The notes under the pieces: model-generated
Database searches by the model: none
What the model was told of the DNA's origin: nothing
What the model saw: only the letters and a program-made list of their open reading frames with translations
Origin: Niveispirillum cyanobacteriorum
GTDB lineage: Bacteria; Pseudomonadota; Alphaproteobacteria; Azospirillales; Azospirillaceae
DNA: 64,000 nt
Reading direction: 5' to 3'
Assembly: GCF_002868735.1 (NCBI RefSeq)
Contig: NZ_CP025611.1
Coordinates: 1,606,501-1,670,500 of the forward strand
Translations under genes and position numbers: made by a program
Shown: positions 15,228 through 23,440 of the stretch, piece by piece
Layout of the letters: each line of letters opens with the position of its first letter
Numbering within the stretch: position 1 is the first letter of the stretch

Positions 15228-16577
15228 GTGACGGATCAGTCCCAACGCGAGCCGACGCTGGCCCGCAATGTGAACCTGCCGCAGCTAGCGCTTTATGGTT
15301 TGGGCAGCATGCTGGGGGCCGGCATTTATGGGCTGATCGGCAAGGCGGCGGGGGAGATGGGCAATGCCGTGTGGCTGGCCTTTCTGGTCTCCATGGTCGC
15401 GGCCCTGTTGACGGGCCTGTCCTATGCCTCGCTGGGATCGCGCTATCCGCGTGCAGGTGGTGCCGCCTATGTCACTCAACGCGCCTATGGCTGGCCCCTG
15501 CTGACATATCTGGTCGGGCTGACGGTGATGGCGTCTGGTTTGACGTCGGTCGCCACGCAAAGCCGGGTGGTGGCAGAGGCGCTGACGCGGCTGCCCATGC
15601 TGGAAGGGGTGCCGGTGCTGGCCTTGGCGCTAGGCTTCCTGCTGCTGATCGCCGGCATCGTGTTCCGAGGCATCAAGGAAAGCATGTGGGTCAATATGGC
15701 CTGCACATTCATGGAGGCGGGCGGCCTGCTGATCGTCATTGCCGTGGGTATTCCGTATTGGGGGAGCGTCGATCTGCTGGAGGTGCCGCCGACATCGGGC
15801 GGGATCGATGCGGCCATGATCCTGCAGGGTGCCGTGTTGACCTTTTTCAGCTTCATCGGGTTTGAGGACACGTTCAACGTGGCCGAAGAAGTGAAGGACC
15901 CGCAGCGTACCCTGCCCTGGGCCATCATCATCGCCATGGCGTCGGCCACGGTCATCTATCTGGCGGTCGCCATTACCGCCGTGTCGGTCGTGCCATGGCA
16001 GGAACTGGCCACCGCGTCGGGACCGCTGGTGGAGGTGGTGAACCGGGCGGCACCCTGGATTCCGCCCGTCGTGTTCGTGGTGATCACGGTGTTTGCCGTA
16101 TCGAATACGGCCTTGCTGAACTATATCATGGCCTCCCGCCTGGCCTATGGCATGGCGCGGCTGGAATTGCTGCCGCGTCCGCTGGGCCGGGTGCATGCGG
16201 GTCGGCGCACGCCGCATGTGGCCATCGCCACCTTGCTGGTGATTGTGACGGCCCTGATGCTGTCGGGTGATATTGCACAATTGGCCTCGGCCACGGTGCT
16301 GCTGCTGCTGGCGGTGTTCACCATCATCAATATTGCCCTGCTGATCCTGCAGCGTCGCCCGACAGAGGCCAAGGGCGTGTTCGAGGTGCCGTCCTTTGTG
16401 CCTGTCGGCGGCGCGCTGATCTGTGCCCTGCTGTTCGTCAACCGTCTGACCACGGGCGACTGGAAGGCCCCGGCGCTGGCCGTGGGTATGCTGGCGGGTA
16501 TTGTCGTGCTGTACCTGATCATGCGGCCCAAATGCGTGGACAATCTGGACAATGCCGACGAGGTGGAGGTGGATTAA
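15228..16577 (+). CDS. APC-family amino acid permease
   Basis: A 449-aa inner-membrane transporter of the amino acid-polyamine-organocation superfamily, with about 12 hydrophobic segments. The first carries the substrate-site glycines GLGSMLGAGIYGLIGKAAG; SYASLGSRYPRAGGAAYVTQRAYG and FFSFIGFEDTFNVAEEVKDP are family hallmarks. The substrate cannot be told from sequence. GTG 15228 is chosen because AGGAGAC lies 7 bp upstream; an upstream TTG at 15186 lacks a ribosome site. Its stop codon overlaps the convergent LacI gene's stop. Confidence 0.87.
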   Translation: MTDQSQREPTLARNVNLPQLALYGLGSMLGAGIYGLIGKAAGEMGNAVWLAFLVSMVAALLTGLSYASLGSRYPRAGGAAYVTQRAYGWPLLTYLVGLTVMASGLTSVATQSRVVAEALTRLPMLEGVPVLALALGFLLLIAGIVFRGIKESMWVNMACTFMEAGGLLIVIAVGIPYWGSVDLLEVPPTSGGIDAAMILQGAVLTFFSFIGFEDTFNVAEEVKDPQRTLPWAIIIAMASATVIYLAVAITAVSVVPWQELATASGPLVEVVNRAAPWIPPVVFVVITVFAVSNTALLNYIMASRLAYGMARLELLPRPLGRVHAGRRTPHVAIATLLVIVTALMLSGDIAQLASATVLLLLAVFTIINIALLILQRRPTEAKGVFEVPSFVPVGGALICALLFVNRLTTGDWKAPALAVGMLAGIVVLYLIMRPKCVDNLDNADEVEVD

Positions 16578-17644
16578 TACCAAACCGCCTCTGCCATCGC
16601 CTGGGTGCGCAGGTCGGTGCGGAAACGCTGCAAATCGTCGATGCGCTGATAGGGCAGGACGGTTTGCAGGTTTTCCGCCGCCTCCCCCCCCAGCAGGGCC
16701 AGCATGTGGCGGGCCAGTTCCTCACCATCGCGGCGCTGTGGCTGATAATAATAGGTGATGCCCTGTTCGAACGGCATGCGAAACGGCATGCCGCCAAAAC
16801 CGATGATGCGCAGATCGCCCTGGGCCGGGTCCCTGCCCTGCTCCTGGGCCGCATCCATGGCGCCGAACATCGAAAGCTGATTGGCGCAGACGATGGCCGT
16901 CACGCCGCCGTCGCGCGCCAGAAGGTCGCTGACCGCGGCCTGACTGGCCCAGACGGACAGGGGGGAGGTCACCAGCAGCGACCTGTCCCAGGGCAGGCCG
17001 AGATCAGCCAAAGCCCGCTGATAGCCCCGCAGCCGGAAACCGGCATAGGTCATGCCGCCCGTGGGATTGAACAGGGCGATGCGCTTATGCCCCTCCGCCG
17101 CCAGCCGGGTCACGGCGTCATAAACGCCGCCTTCATCATCATGATCGACAAAGGCGTGGGGGCTGTGCAATTCGGTGCGCCCAAAGCTGACGAAGGGGAA
17201 CCTGAACTCCAGGCAGAAGCGCGCCCGTTCATCCATCGGCGTGGTGCGGGAGAAGATGATGCCGTCGGCCAGACGCTGCTGAAACACCCGGCGTACGGTT
17301 TCCAGGGGTGCCTGACTGGCCGTCTGCGCCAGGACGATCAGGTTGTAACTGTCGGTCTCCAGCGTGCGCGACACGCCCTCCACCTGCGCCAGGAAGCCAG
17401 CATCGCCGTAATCGGCCACCTCGGGCGCAAAGAAGACCGAACAGATCTTCATGGTCCGTCCGGTCCGCAGATAAACACCGCCGGCATCGGGCAGGTAGCC
17501 CAGTTCCGCCGCCGCCTGCTTCACCCGCGCCACCGTATCCGGCTTCACCTCCGGCCCGTCCTTCAAGGCCCGCGACACGGTCGTGATCGACAGGCCCAGA
17601 TGTTCGGCCAGGGTTTTCAGATTGATGCGCGGGCGGGCGGGCAT
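16574..17644 (-). CDS. LacI-family transcriptional regulator
   Basis: A 356-aa repressor. The N-terminal HTH (INLKTLAEHLGLSITTVSRALKDG) with the hinge-helix start ELGYLPD is the LacI signature; the C-terminal part is a periplasmic-binding-protein fold (ADGIIFSRTTPMDERA, FVDHDDEGGVYDAVTRLAAEGHKRIALF). It sits 43 bp downstream of the beta-glucosidase gene on the same strand, so it probably controls this gene and the divergent sugar transporter through the two palindromes at 19063 and 19163. The inducer would be a beta-glucoside or alpha-glucoside sugar; this is inferred from context. Confidence 0.87.
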   Translation of the reverse strand: MPARPRINLKTLAEHLGLSITTVSRALKDGPEVKPDTVARVKQAAAELGYLPDAGGVYLRTGRTMKICSVFFAPEVADYGDAGFLAQVEGVSRTLETDSYNLIVLAQTASQAPLETVRRVFQQRLADGIIFSRTTPMDERARFCLEFRFPFVSFGRTELHSPHAFVDHDDEGGVYDAVTRLAAEGHKRIALFNPTGGMTYAGFRLRGYQRALADLGLPWDRSLLVTSPLSVWASQAAVSDLLARDGGVTAIVCANQLSMFGAMDAAQEQGRDPAQGDLRIIGFGGMPFRMPFEQGITYYYQPQRRDGEELARHMLALLGGEAAENLQTVLPYQRIDDLQRFRTDLRTQAMAEAVWY

Positions 17645-17686
17645 GGCGGTCGGTCAGGTCACCTTTGAAAGCGGCAGAGAGTAAGA

Positions 17687-19024
17687 TTATTCGCCCGTCA
17701 TGGGCACTGTATTCTCATGCATCACGCGACGCATGAAATCGAAGGACGCCTTGGGCGTGCGCTTGAGCGTCTGATAGTCGACATGTACCAGACCAAAGCG
17801 CTTGTTATAGCCGTGCGCCCATTCAAAATTGTCCAGCAGCGACCAGGGCATGTAGCCCCTGATGTCCGCCCCTTCCGACAGCGCCCGGTGCATGCCGGCC
17901 AGATAATCGCGGTAATAGGCGATGCGGTCCTGGTCATTGATGCGACCATCGGCGCCCGGAATATCCAGGAAAGCTGCACCGTTTTCCGTGACATAGACGG
18001 GGGGGTTGCCATAGTCGCGGCGCAATCCGTCCAGCGCCTGATAGAAGGCGTGCCCATCAATGCCCCAGTTCATTTCCGTCCGGCGCAGATATTTCGGCGG
18101 CTCCACGATGCGGAACGGCCAGGCCGTTCCCTCTGCCGGCGACAGGTAGGTCGGGAAATAATGGTTCACCCCCTGGTAATCCACGGGGCGATGGATCTCC
18201 GCCATGTCGCCCACCTGGATATGCGGGGCAAACCGGTCCAGCACGCTGTCGGGGTAACGGCCCAGATGGACGGGACCTAGGAACACGCCATTCCACTTAT
18301 CCTCAAACAGCGTCACCAGATGCGCGTCACGGTCGGCAAATTGCGGCAGGGGGCGGCCGGTATGGACCGGCAGGACGAAACCGACGGGAATGCCGGGCGC
18401 CAGATCACGCACCAGTCCCACCGCCCGTCCATGCGCCAGGTTCAGGTGATGGGCCACGCGCACGGCGGCGCGCGGGTCGGTCAGGCCGGGGGCGTGCCGC
18501 CCCTCCTCATTCCCGACCCAGGCGCAGACGGATGGTTCGTTGAAGGTGACCCAGGTTTTCGCCCGGTCGCCCAGGCGGCGCAGCATCAGTTCCGTGTAAT
18601 CGGCAAACCAGCCGGCACTGTCGCGGTTGACCCAGCCGCCCCGGTCCTGCAAGGCCTGTGGCAGGTCCCAATGATAGAGGCAGGGCCAGGGTTCCAGCCC
18701 GCGTTCCAGCATGCCGTCAACCAGCCGGTCATAGAAATCCAGCCCCTTAGGATTGGCCGCCCCCGTCCCGTCCGGCAGCACCCGGCCCCACATGATGGAA
18801 AAACGGTATTGCTGTGCGCCCAGGTCCCGGATCAGGTCCAGGTCTTCGGCCCAGCGATGGTAATGGTCGCAGGCAACCGTACCGGTATCGCCATTGGCCA
18901 CGCGACCCGGCGTGGCGCAGTACGTGTCCCAGATGCTGGCCCCACGCCCATCATCGGGTGCCCCGCCTTCGATCTGATAGCTGGAGGTGGAGACACCCCA
19001 CCTGAACCCATCCGGGAAACGCAT
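17687..19024 (-). CDS. GH1 family beta-glucosidase
   Basis: A glycoside hydrolase family 1 enzyme of 445 aa, usual length. Family marks: FRWGVSTSSYQIEGG at the N-terminus, acid/base Glu163 in TFNEP, nucleophile Glu347 in YVTENGA, and the aglycone-site sequence WSLLDNFEWAHGYNKRFGL. It lacks a signal peptide, so it acts on sugars brought in by the adjacent ABC transporter, most likely cellobiose-type beta-glucosides. The promoter region is shared with the divergent transporter and contains the two LacI-type operators. Confidence 0.93.
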   Translation of the reverse strand: MRFPDGFRWGVSTSSYQIEGGAPDDGRGASIWDTYCATPGRVANGDTGTVACDHYHRWAEDLDLIRDLGAQQYRFSIMWGRVLPDGTGAANPKGLDFYDRLVDGMLERGLEPWPCLYHWDLPQALQDRGGWVNRDSAGWFADYTELMLRRLGDRAKTWVTFNEPSVCAWVGNEEGRHAPGLTDPRAAVRVAHHLNLAHGRAVGLVRDLAPGIPVGFVLPVHTGRPLPQFADRDAHLVTLFEDKWNGVFLGPVHLGRYPDSVLDRFAPHIQVGDMAEIHRPVDYQGVNHYFPTYLSPAEGTAWPFRIVEPPKYLRRTEMNWGIDGHAFYQALDGLRRDYGNPPVYVTENGAAFLDIPGADGRINDQDRIAYYRDYLAGMHRALSEGADIRGYMPWSLLDNFEWAHGYNKRFGLVHVDYQTLKRTPKASFDFMRRVMHENTVPMTGE

Positions 19025-19062
19025 GATCGGATTCTTTCACCGCTGAAGGACGATACCCAAAA

Positions 19063-19076
19063 TCGTAACGTTTCGA
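19063..19076. promoter_or_regulatory. LacI-type operator, beta-glucosidase side
   Basis: TCGTAACGTTTCGA is a 14-bp inverted repeat (12 of 14 positions symmetric) with the central CG typical of LacI-family sites. It lies 39 bp upstream of the beta-glucosidase start. Confidence 0.6.
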
Positions 19077-19124
19077 AAAATCTGGGTCCAGTGAAAATCA
19101 CGCCATTATCGCCGCTTTCCGGGT

Positions 19125-19152
19125 TTGACATTCGCGGTTTCGCATCCATACT
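19125..19152 (+). promoter_or_regulatory. promoter of the sugar ABC operon
   Basis: A perfect -35 TTGACA (19125-19130) is followed after 16 bp by CATACT (19147-19152) as -10. The start point would fall just before the operator at 19163, a layout that lets a bound repressor block transcription. Confidence 0.55.
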
Positions 19153-19162
19153 TCTACAAAAT

Positions 19163-19174
19163 CAAAACGTTTTG
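19163..19174. promoter_or_regulatory. LacI-type operator, transporter side
   Basis: CAAAACGTTTTG is a perfect 12-bp palindrome with central CG, 14 bp upstream of the solute-binding protein start and just downstream of its predicted promoter. Both operators share the AACGTT core, as expected for one regulator. Confidence 0.65.
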
Positions 19175-19188
19175 GATTGTGCGGCGCG

Positions 19189-20436
19189 ATGAAGGTAAGG
19201 GCCAAATCATGCTGCGTCGCCATAAGACTGGCGGTCATCGCCTGCATTGCCCTGGGAAGCAGTGCATCAGCGGCGCAGGAGCTGGAGGTGATGCACTGGC
19301 TGACCTCAGGCGGGGAATCGGCGTCGCTGTCGGTGGTGCGCCAGGCATATCGGGATCAGGGCGGGGTATGGCGGGACGCACCGGTGCCGGGCGGGTCGGC
19401 TGCCCGGGCCGCCGCCGTCAACCGTATCCTGGGCGGCAACCCGCCGCCGGTCTTCCTATTCTCCCTGGGTGCGCAGTTGCGGGAACTGTCCGCGCATGGG
19501 TTGGTGGTGCCGGCACCGGGGGCGGGGGCAGAATGGGACCGGGTGTTGCCGCCGCTGCTGTCACGGTCGGCGCAGCAGCAGGGGCGGTACATGGCCGCCC
19601 CTCTGAACATCCATGGCGAGAACTGGATGTTCTACAATACGGCCCTGCTGCGACAGGCGGGGCTGGAGGTGCCGCGCACCTGGGAAGCCTTCATCACGGC
19701 GGCGGCCACGCTGAAAGCCATGGGCAAGACACCCATCGCGCTGGGCGGACAGCCCTGGCAGGAACGGCTGCTGTTCAACGCGGTACTGCTGGGCGTCGGC
19801 GGGCGGGATTTCTATCGCCGGGTCTATGAGGCGCTGGACGAAACCGCGCTTTCCTCCCCCACCATGCTGGCGGTGTTCCGTACCTTCGCCAGCCTGCGCC
19901 CCTTTGTGGATGAGGGCAGCCCCGGACGGCGCTGGAATCAGGCGACGGCCATGTTGATGCGCGGCGATGCGGCGTTTCAGTTCATGGGCGATTGGGCCAA
20001 GGGCGATATCAGGGCGGCGGGGATGGAGCCGGGGGTGCAGATCGGCTGCGCCCTGGCCCCTGCCCCCGACCCGGCCTACATCATGGTGGTGGACGCCTTT
20101 GCCTTCACCCAGCCGCGCGATGCGGCAACGGCAGAGGCGCAGAAGCGCTTCGTGGCGGTGATGATGGACCCCGCGGTTCAGGCCGGGCTGAACCAGGCCA
20201 AGGGCTCCATCCCCGTGCGTACCGACGTGCCCGATGATGGCTTTGATATCTGCGCGAAACAGGCCATGACCCTGATCCGCGCGCCAGAAACCAATCTGGC
20301 TTCCACCGGCATGGGCCTGTCCGGCGGCATGGCCGGGGCCGTGGACGATGCCATCTCGCATTTCTGGAACGACCCGCGCCTGTCCCCGCAGGAGGGGCAG
20401 GCGTTGCTACGAAAATCCATTCTGGCTTTTCGTTGA
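19189..20436 (+). CDS. sugar ABC transporter, substrate-binding protein (family 1)
   Basis: The periplasmic sugar-binding component. A signal peptide (VRAKSCCVAIRLAVIACIAL...SASA) is followed by LEVMHWLTSGGESASLSVV, the start of the SBP_bac_1 fold, and by PLNIHGENWMFYNTALLRQAG, the hinge/ligand region of this family. Length 415 aa is normal. Family members of this type bind mono- or disaccharides; the GH1 neighbour suggests a beta-glucoside. ATG 19189 begins the signal peptide. First gene of a four-gene transporter operon. Confidence 0.87.
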   Translation: MKVRAKSCCVAIRLAVIACIALGSSASAAQELEVMHWLTSGGESASLSVVRQAYRDQGGVWRDAPVPGGSAARAAAVNRILGGNPPPVFLFSLGAQLRELSAHGLVVPAPGAGAEWDRVLPPLLSRSAQQQGRYMAAPLNIHGENWMFYNTALLRQAGLEVPRTWEAFITAAATLKAMGKTPIALGGQPWQERLLFNAVLLGVGGRDFYRRVYEALDETALSSPTMLAVFRTFASLRPFVDEGSPGRRWNQATAMLMRGDAAFQFMGDWAKGDIRAAGMEPGVQIGCALAPAPDPAYIMVVDAFAFTQPRDAATAEAQKRFVAVMMDPAVQAGLNQAKGSIPVRTDVPDDGFDICAKQAMTLIRAPETNLASTGMGLSGGMAGAVDDAISHFWNDPRLSPQEGQALLRKSILAFR

Positions 20437-20477
20437 TCTGGGTGCAGCAAACAGATGGACAAGGGAGGCATAGAGGG

Positions 20478-21347
20478 ATGAAGCCATCGCACCGGGCACC
20501 GGCCATCGCCCTGCTGCCGGCAGGCATGATCACCTTTGTCTGCTTCTATCTGTTCATCGCCTGGACCTTCGCCATCTCCCTGACGGGCTCGCAATTGCTG
20601 CCCCGTTGGGATTTCGTCGGCCTGCTTCAATATGAACGGCTGTTTGCGTCGGCCCGCTGGTGGACGGCGATGGGCAATATGGCGCTCTATGGCACCCTGT
20701 TCATCACCGGTTGCCTGACGGTAGGCTATCTGCTGGCCATCCTGATCGACCGGGGTGTGCGGGCGGAGGGGGTTTACCGCACCATCTTCATGCTGCCGCT
20801 GTCCATGTCCTTCGTGGTCACGGGCATCATCTGGCAATGGATGCTGAACCCCGGCCTGGGTATTCAGCAGGCGGTGCGCGGCCTGGGATGGGAGGAATTT
20901 GCCTTCAACTGGCTGGTCCGCGCCGACCGCTCCATCTACACGGTGGCGCTGGCCGGCATCTGGCAGCAATCGGGCCTGTGCATGGCCCTGTTCCTGGCAG
21001 GATTGCGCGGGGTGGACCCCAATATCTGGAAGGCAGCGAAGGTGGATGGCATTCCCACTTGGCGCGTCTATGCCGCCATCATCACGCCGATGCTGCGGCC
21101 CGTCTTCTTCACGGCCGCCATCCTTCTGTTTTCCCTGGTCGTGAAATCCTTCGATCTGGTGGTGGCGCTGACCGGCGGCGGGCCCGGCTTCTCCTCCGAC
21201 CTGCCGGCGCGGTTCGTGATGGAGCATATTCTGAACCGGCAGGAACTGGGTTTGGGTGCAGCGGGTGCCTGCATGATGCTGGCCACCATCGCAGCGGTCG
21301 TCGGCCCCTATCTCTATGCCGAAATCCGGCAGAAGAAGGGGGGCTGA
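20478..21347 (+). CDS. sugar ABC transporter permease 1 (MalF-type)
   Basis: A 289-aa inner-membrane permease with six hydrophobic segments. The ATPase-contacting EAA-type loop is at KAAKVDGIPTWRVYAAIITPML. An N-terminal hydrophobic helix (IALLPAGMITFVCFYLFIAW) is typical of MalF/UgpA-type subunits. ATG 20478 has GAGGG upstream; an in-frame TTG/ATG further upstream would overlap the preceding stop and lacks support. It pairs with the next gene, 3 bp away. Confidence 0.87.
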   Translation: MKPSHRAPAIALLPAGMITFVCFYLFIAWTFAISLTGSQLLPRWDFVGLLQYERLFASARWWTAMGNMALYGTLFITGCLTVGYLLAILIDRGVRAEGVYRTIFMLPLSMSFVVTGIIWQWMLNPGLGIQQAVRGLGWEEFAFNWLVRADRSIYTVALAGIWQQSGLCMALFLAGLRGVDPNIWKAAKVDGIPTWRVYAAIITPMLRPVFFTAAILLFSLVVKSFDLVVALTGGGPGFSSDLPARFVMEHILNRQELGLGAAGACMMLATIAAVVGPYLYAEIRQKKGG

Positions 21348-21350
21348 GCC

Positions 21351-22190
21351 ATGCGCCGCTTGCCCCTTTACCTGATGCTGACCATCGCGGCGCTGATGGT
21401 GCTGTTTCCGTTGCTGGTCATGCTGGCGACCTCCCTGAAACCCCTGGACGAGATCAATCATGGCAGCCTGTTTGCGCTGCCGCAGGACCCCACAGTCGCC
21501 GCCTGGACCAAGGCCTGGGGCGGGGCCTGTATTTCCGGTACCTGCCGGGGCCTGTCGGTCTGGTTCGGCAATTCCTTCGCCATCGTACTGCCGGCCCTGT
21601 TCTGCTCCCTGGCCCTGGGCGCCTTGACCGGCTACGCCCTCAGCCTGCGGACCGCCAAATGGGTGGACATGCTGTTCGCAGCCTTGCTGATCGGCCTGTT
21701 CATCCCGCCGCAGGTGACGCTTTATCCGATGATCGTGCTGGTGCGCGAAATGGGCCTGTTCGGCACGCTGGGCGGGCTGGTCTTTGCCCATACGGTCTGG
21801 GGGCTGGCCTTTGTCACCTTGCTGTTCCGCAACTTCTTCCTGTCGGTGCCGCGTGACCTGCTGAAGGCGGCGCGCATCGACGGGGCCGGGTTCCTGGCCA
21901 GTTTCTGGCATGTGATGCTGCCCTTGTCGCTGCCGGTCTGCGCCGTCGCCCTGGTGCTGCAATTCACCTATCTCTGGAATGACTTCATCCTGGGCCTGAC
22001 CTTCGCGGGGCCGGGGCAGCAGCCGGTGACGGTGGCGCTGAACGTGCTGGCCGGGTCGCAGTTCGGCCCGCAGGAATACAATGTCAATATGGCGGCGACC
22101 ATGATCGCCGCCCTGCCCACCATCCTGGTCTATCTCCTGTCCGGACGCCTGTTCGTGCGCGGGATCGCGGCCGGGGCCGTGAAGGGATGA
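21351..22190 (+). CDS. sugar ABC transporter permease 2 (MalG-type)
   Basis: A 279-aa permease with six membrane helices; LATSLKPLDEI near the N-terminus is the usual MalG/UgpE first periplasmic segment, and KAARIDGAGFLASFWHVMLPLS is the EAA loop. It carries an extra cysteine pair in the first periplasmic loop (GGACISGTC) that could form a disulfide. It starts right after the first permease and 4 bp precede the ATPase gene. Confidence 0.87.
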   Translation: MRRLPLYLMLTIAALMVLFPLLVMLATSLKPLDEINHGSLFALPQDPTVAAWTKAWGGACISGTCRGLSVWFGNSFAIVLPALFCSLALGALTGYALSLRTAKWVDMLFAALLIGLFIPPQVTLYPMIVLVREMGLFGTLGGLVFAHTVWGLAFVTLLFRNFFLSVPRDLLKAARIDGAGFLASFWHVMLPLSLPVCAVALVLQFTYLWNDFILGLTFAGPGQQPVTVALNVLAGSQFGPQEYNVNMAATMIAALPTILVYLLSGRLFVRGIAAGAVKG

Positions 22191-22194
22191 GATA

Positions 22195-23280
22195 ATGCAA
22201 CGCGTGCATTTGCAGGGCATCGCCAAAAACTTTGGTGGCACCAATGTCCTGGAACAGATCGACCTGACTATTGAAGCGGGTGAATTCCTGGTGCTGCTGG
22301 GCCCGTCGGGCTGTGGCAAGTCCACGCTCTTGAACATCGTGGCGGGGCTGGAGGAACCGACGGGCGGGCGCATCCATTTCGGGGAGCGCGACGTGACGGA
22401 CCTGGAACCCGATCAGCGTGACATCGCCATGGTGTTTCAGTCCTACGCGCTCTACCCTACCATGTCCGTGCGCCAGAATATCGGCTTCGCGTTGAAGATG
22501 CGCGGCCTGTCCAAGGTGGAGATCGCGGCGAAGGTGGCGGGCGTCGCCAAGCTCTTGCAGATCGAACATCTGCTGGACCGCAAGCCGTCGCAACTATCGG
22601 GCGGGCAGCAGCAGCGGGTGGCCATTGGCCGCGCCCTGGTGCGCGAACCGCAGGTGTTTTTGTTGGATGAGCCGCTTTCCAACCTGGATGCCAAGCTGCG
22701 CGCCGACATGCGCGTCGAACTGAAGCGCCTGCATGAACGGTCGCGGCGCACCACGCTTTATGTCACCCATGATCAGGTGGAGGCCATGACCTTGGCCAGC
22801 CGCATCGTGGTGATGAACAAGGGCCGCGTGCAGCAATGCGACCGGCCGGAAGTTGTCTATGCCAAACCCGCCAACCGATTCGTTGCCGGTTTCGTGGGCG
22901 CCCCCACCATGAACTTTCTGGAAGGGGAACTGGCGCTGGTCGATGACGGCCCGGCCCTGCGTCTGGATCATCAGATATTGCCGCTGCCGGGCCTGCGGGC
23001 CGGAACGGGATTGCAGGTGGGGCAGAGGCTGGTCCTGGGCCTGCGACCGGAGCATCTGTCCCTGGCACCGGCGGGGGAGACCGGGACCTGTGAGGCCCAG
23101 GTGGTGATGACGGAGCCGACGGGACCCGACACCTTTGTCTTGGCGAGGCTGGCCGGGCGGGAGGTGACGGCCCGCATGGCGCCAGGGGTGGCCCTGTCGG
23201 CGGGGCAGACGGTCGGCCTGCACCTGAACGGGGCCGCAGCCAGCCTTTTTGATACCGGCGAGGGGGTACGGCTGAACTGA
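22195..23280 (+). CDS. sugar ABC transporter ATP-binding protein (UgpC/MalK type)
   Basis: The ATPase of the importer, 361 aa. Walker A is GPSGCGKST, the Q-loop is MVFQSYALYPTMSV, the signature LSGGQQQR, Walker B VFLLDEPLSNLD and the H-loop VTHD. The C-terminal third is the MOBE/TOBE regulatory domain seen in MalK/UgpC (GLRPEHLSLAP). It completes the operon with the binding protein and two permeases, all on one transcript with gaps of 42 bp or less. Confidence 0.92.
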   Translation: MQRVHLQGIAKNFGGTNVLEQIDLTIEAGEFLVLLGPSGCGKSTLLNIVAGLEEPTGGRIHFGERDVTDLEPDQRDIAMVFQSYALYPTMSVRQNIGFALKMRGLSKVEIAAKVAGVAKLLQIEHLLDRKPSQLSGGQQQRVAIGRALVREPQVFLLDEPLSNLDAKLRADMRVELKRLHERSRRTTLYVTHDQVEAMTLASRIVVMNKGRVQQCDRPEVVYAKPANRFVAGFVGAPTMNFLEGELALVDDGPALRLDHQILPLPGLRAGTGLQVGQRLVLGLRPEHLSLAPAGETGTCEAQVVMTEPTGPDTFVLARLAGREVTARMAPGVALSAGQTVGLHLNGAAASLFDTGEGVRLN

Positions 23281-23319
23281 GGCACCCCCGCCCGATACGC
23301 GTAATAAGGGTAATTAACC

Positions 23320-23339
23320 AGAACCTGTTCTCGATATCG
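23320..23339. promoter_or_regulatory. adjacent palindromes upstream of the repeat-peptide gene
   Basis: AGAACCTGTTCT (AGAAC-N2-GTTCT, 23320-23331) is followed at once by the perfect 8-bp palindrome CGATATCG (23332-23339), about 100 bp before the repeat-peptide start. They look like operator half-sites, but no cognate regulator is identified. Confidence 0.35.
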
Positions 23340-23346
23340 TCTTGAA

Positions 23347-23382
23347 CAGCCTCCCCCGTGCGGGTTAATCAGGAGGGGGCTG
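23347..23382 (+). other. strong stem-loop in the leader of the repeat-peptide gene
   Basis: CAGCCTCCCCC and GGAGGGGGCTG form an 11-position stem (one mismatch, one G-T pair) around a 14-nt loop. It lies between the ABC operon and the peptide gene. No T-run follows, so it may be a weak terminator of the ABC operon or an mRNA leader structure. Confidence 0.45.
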
Positions 23383-23440
23383 CGCGCCTGCAGCCGGGAG
23401 AGGACACACGCCCGGACACGGGTCATCGGAGAGGTGCTGC

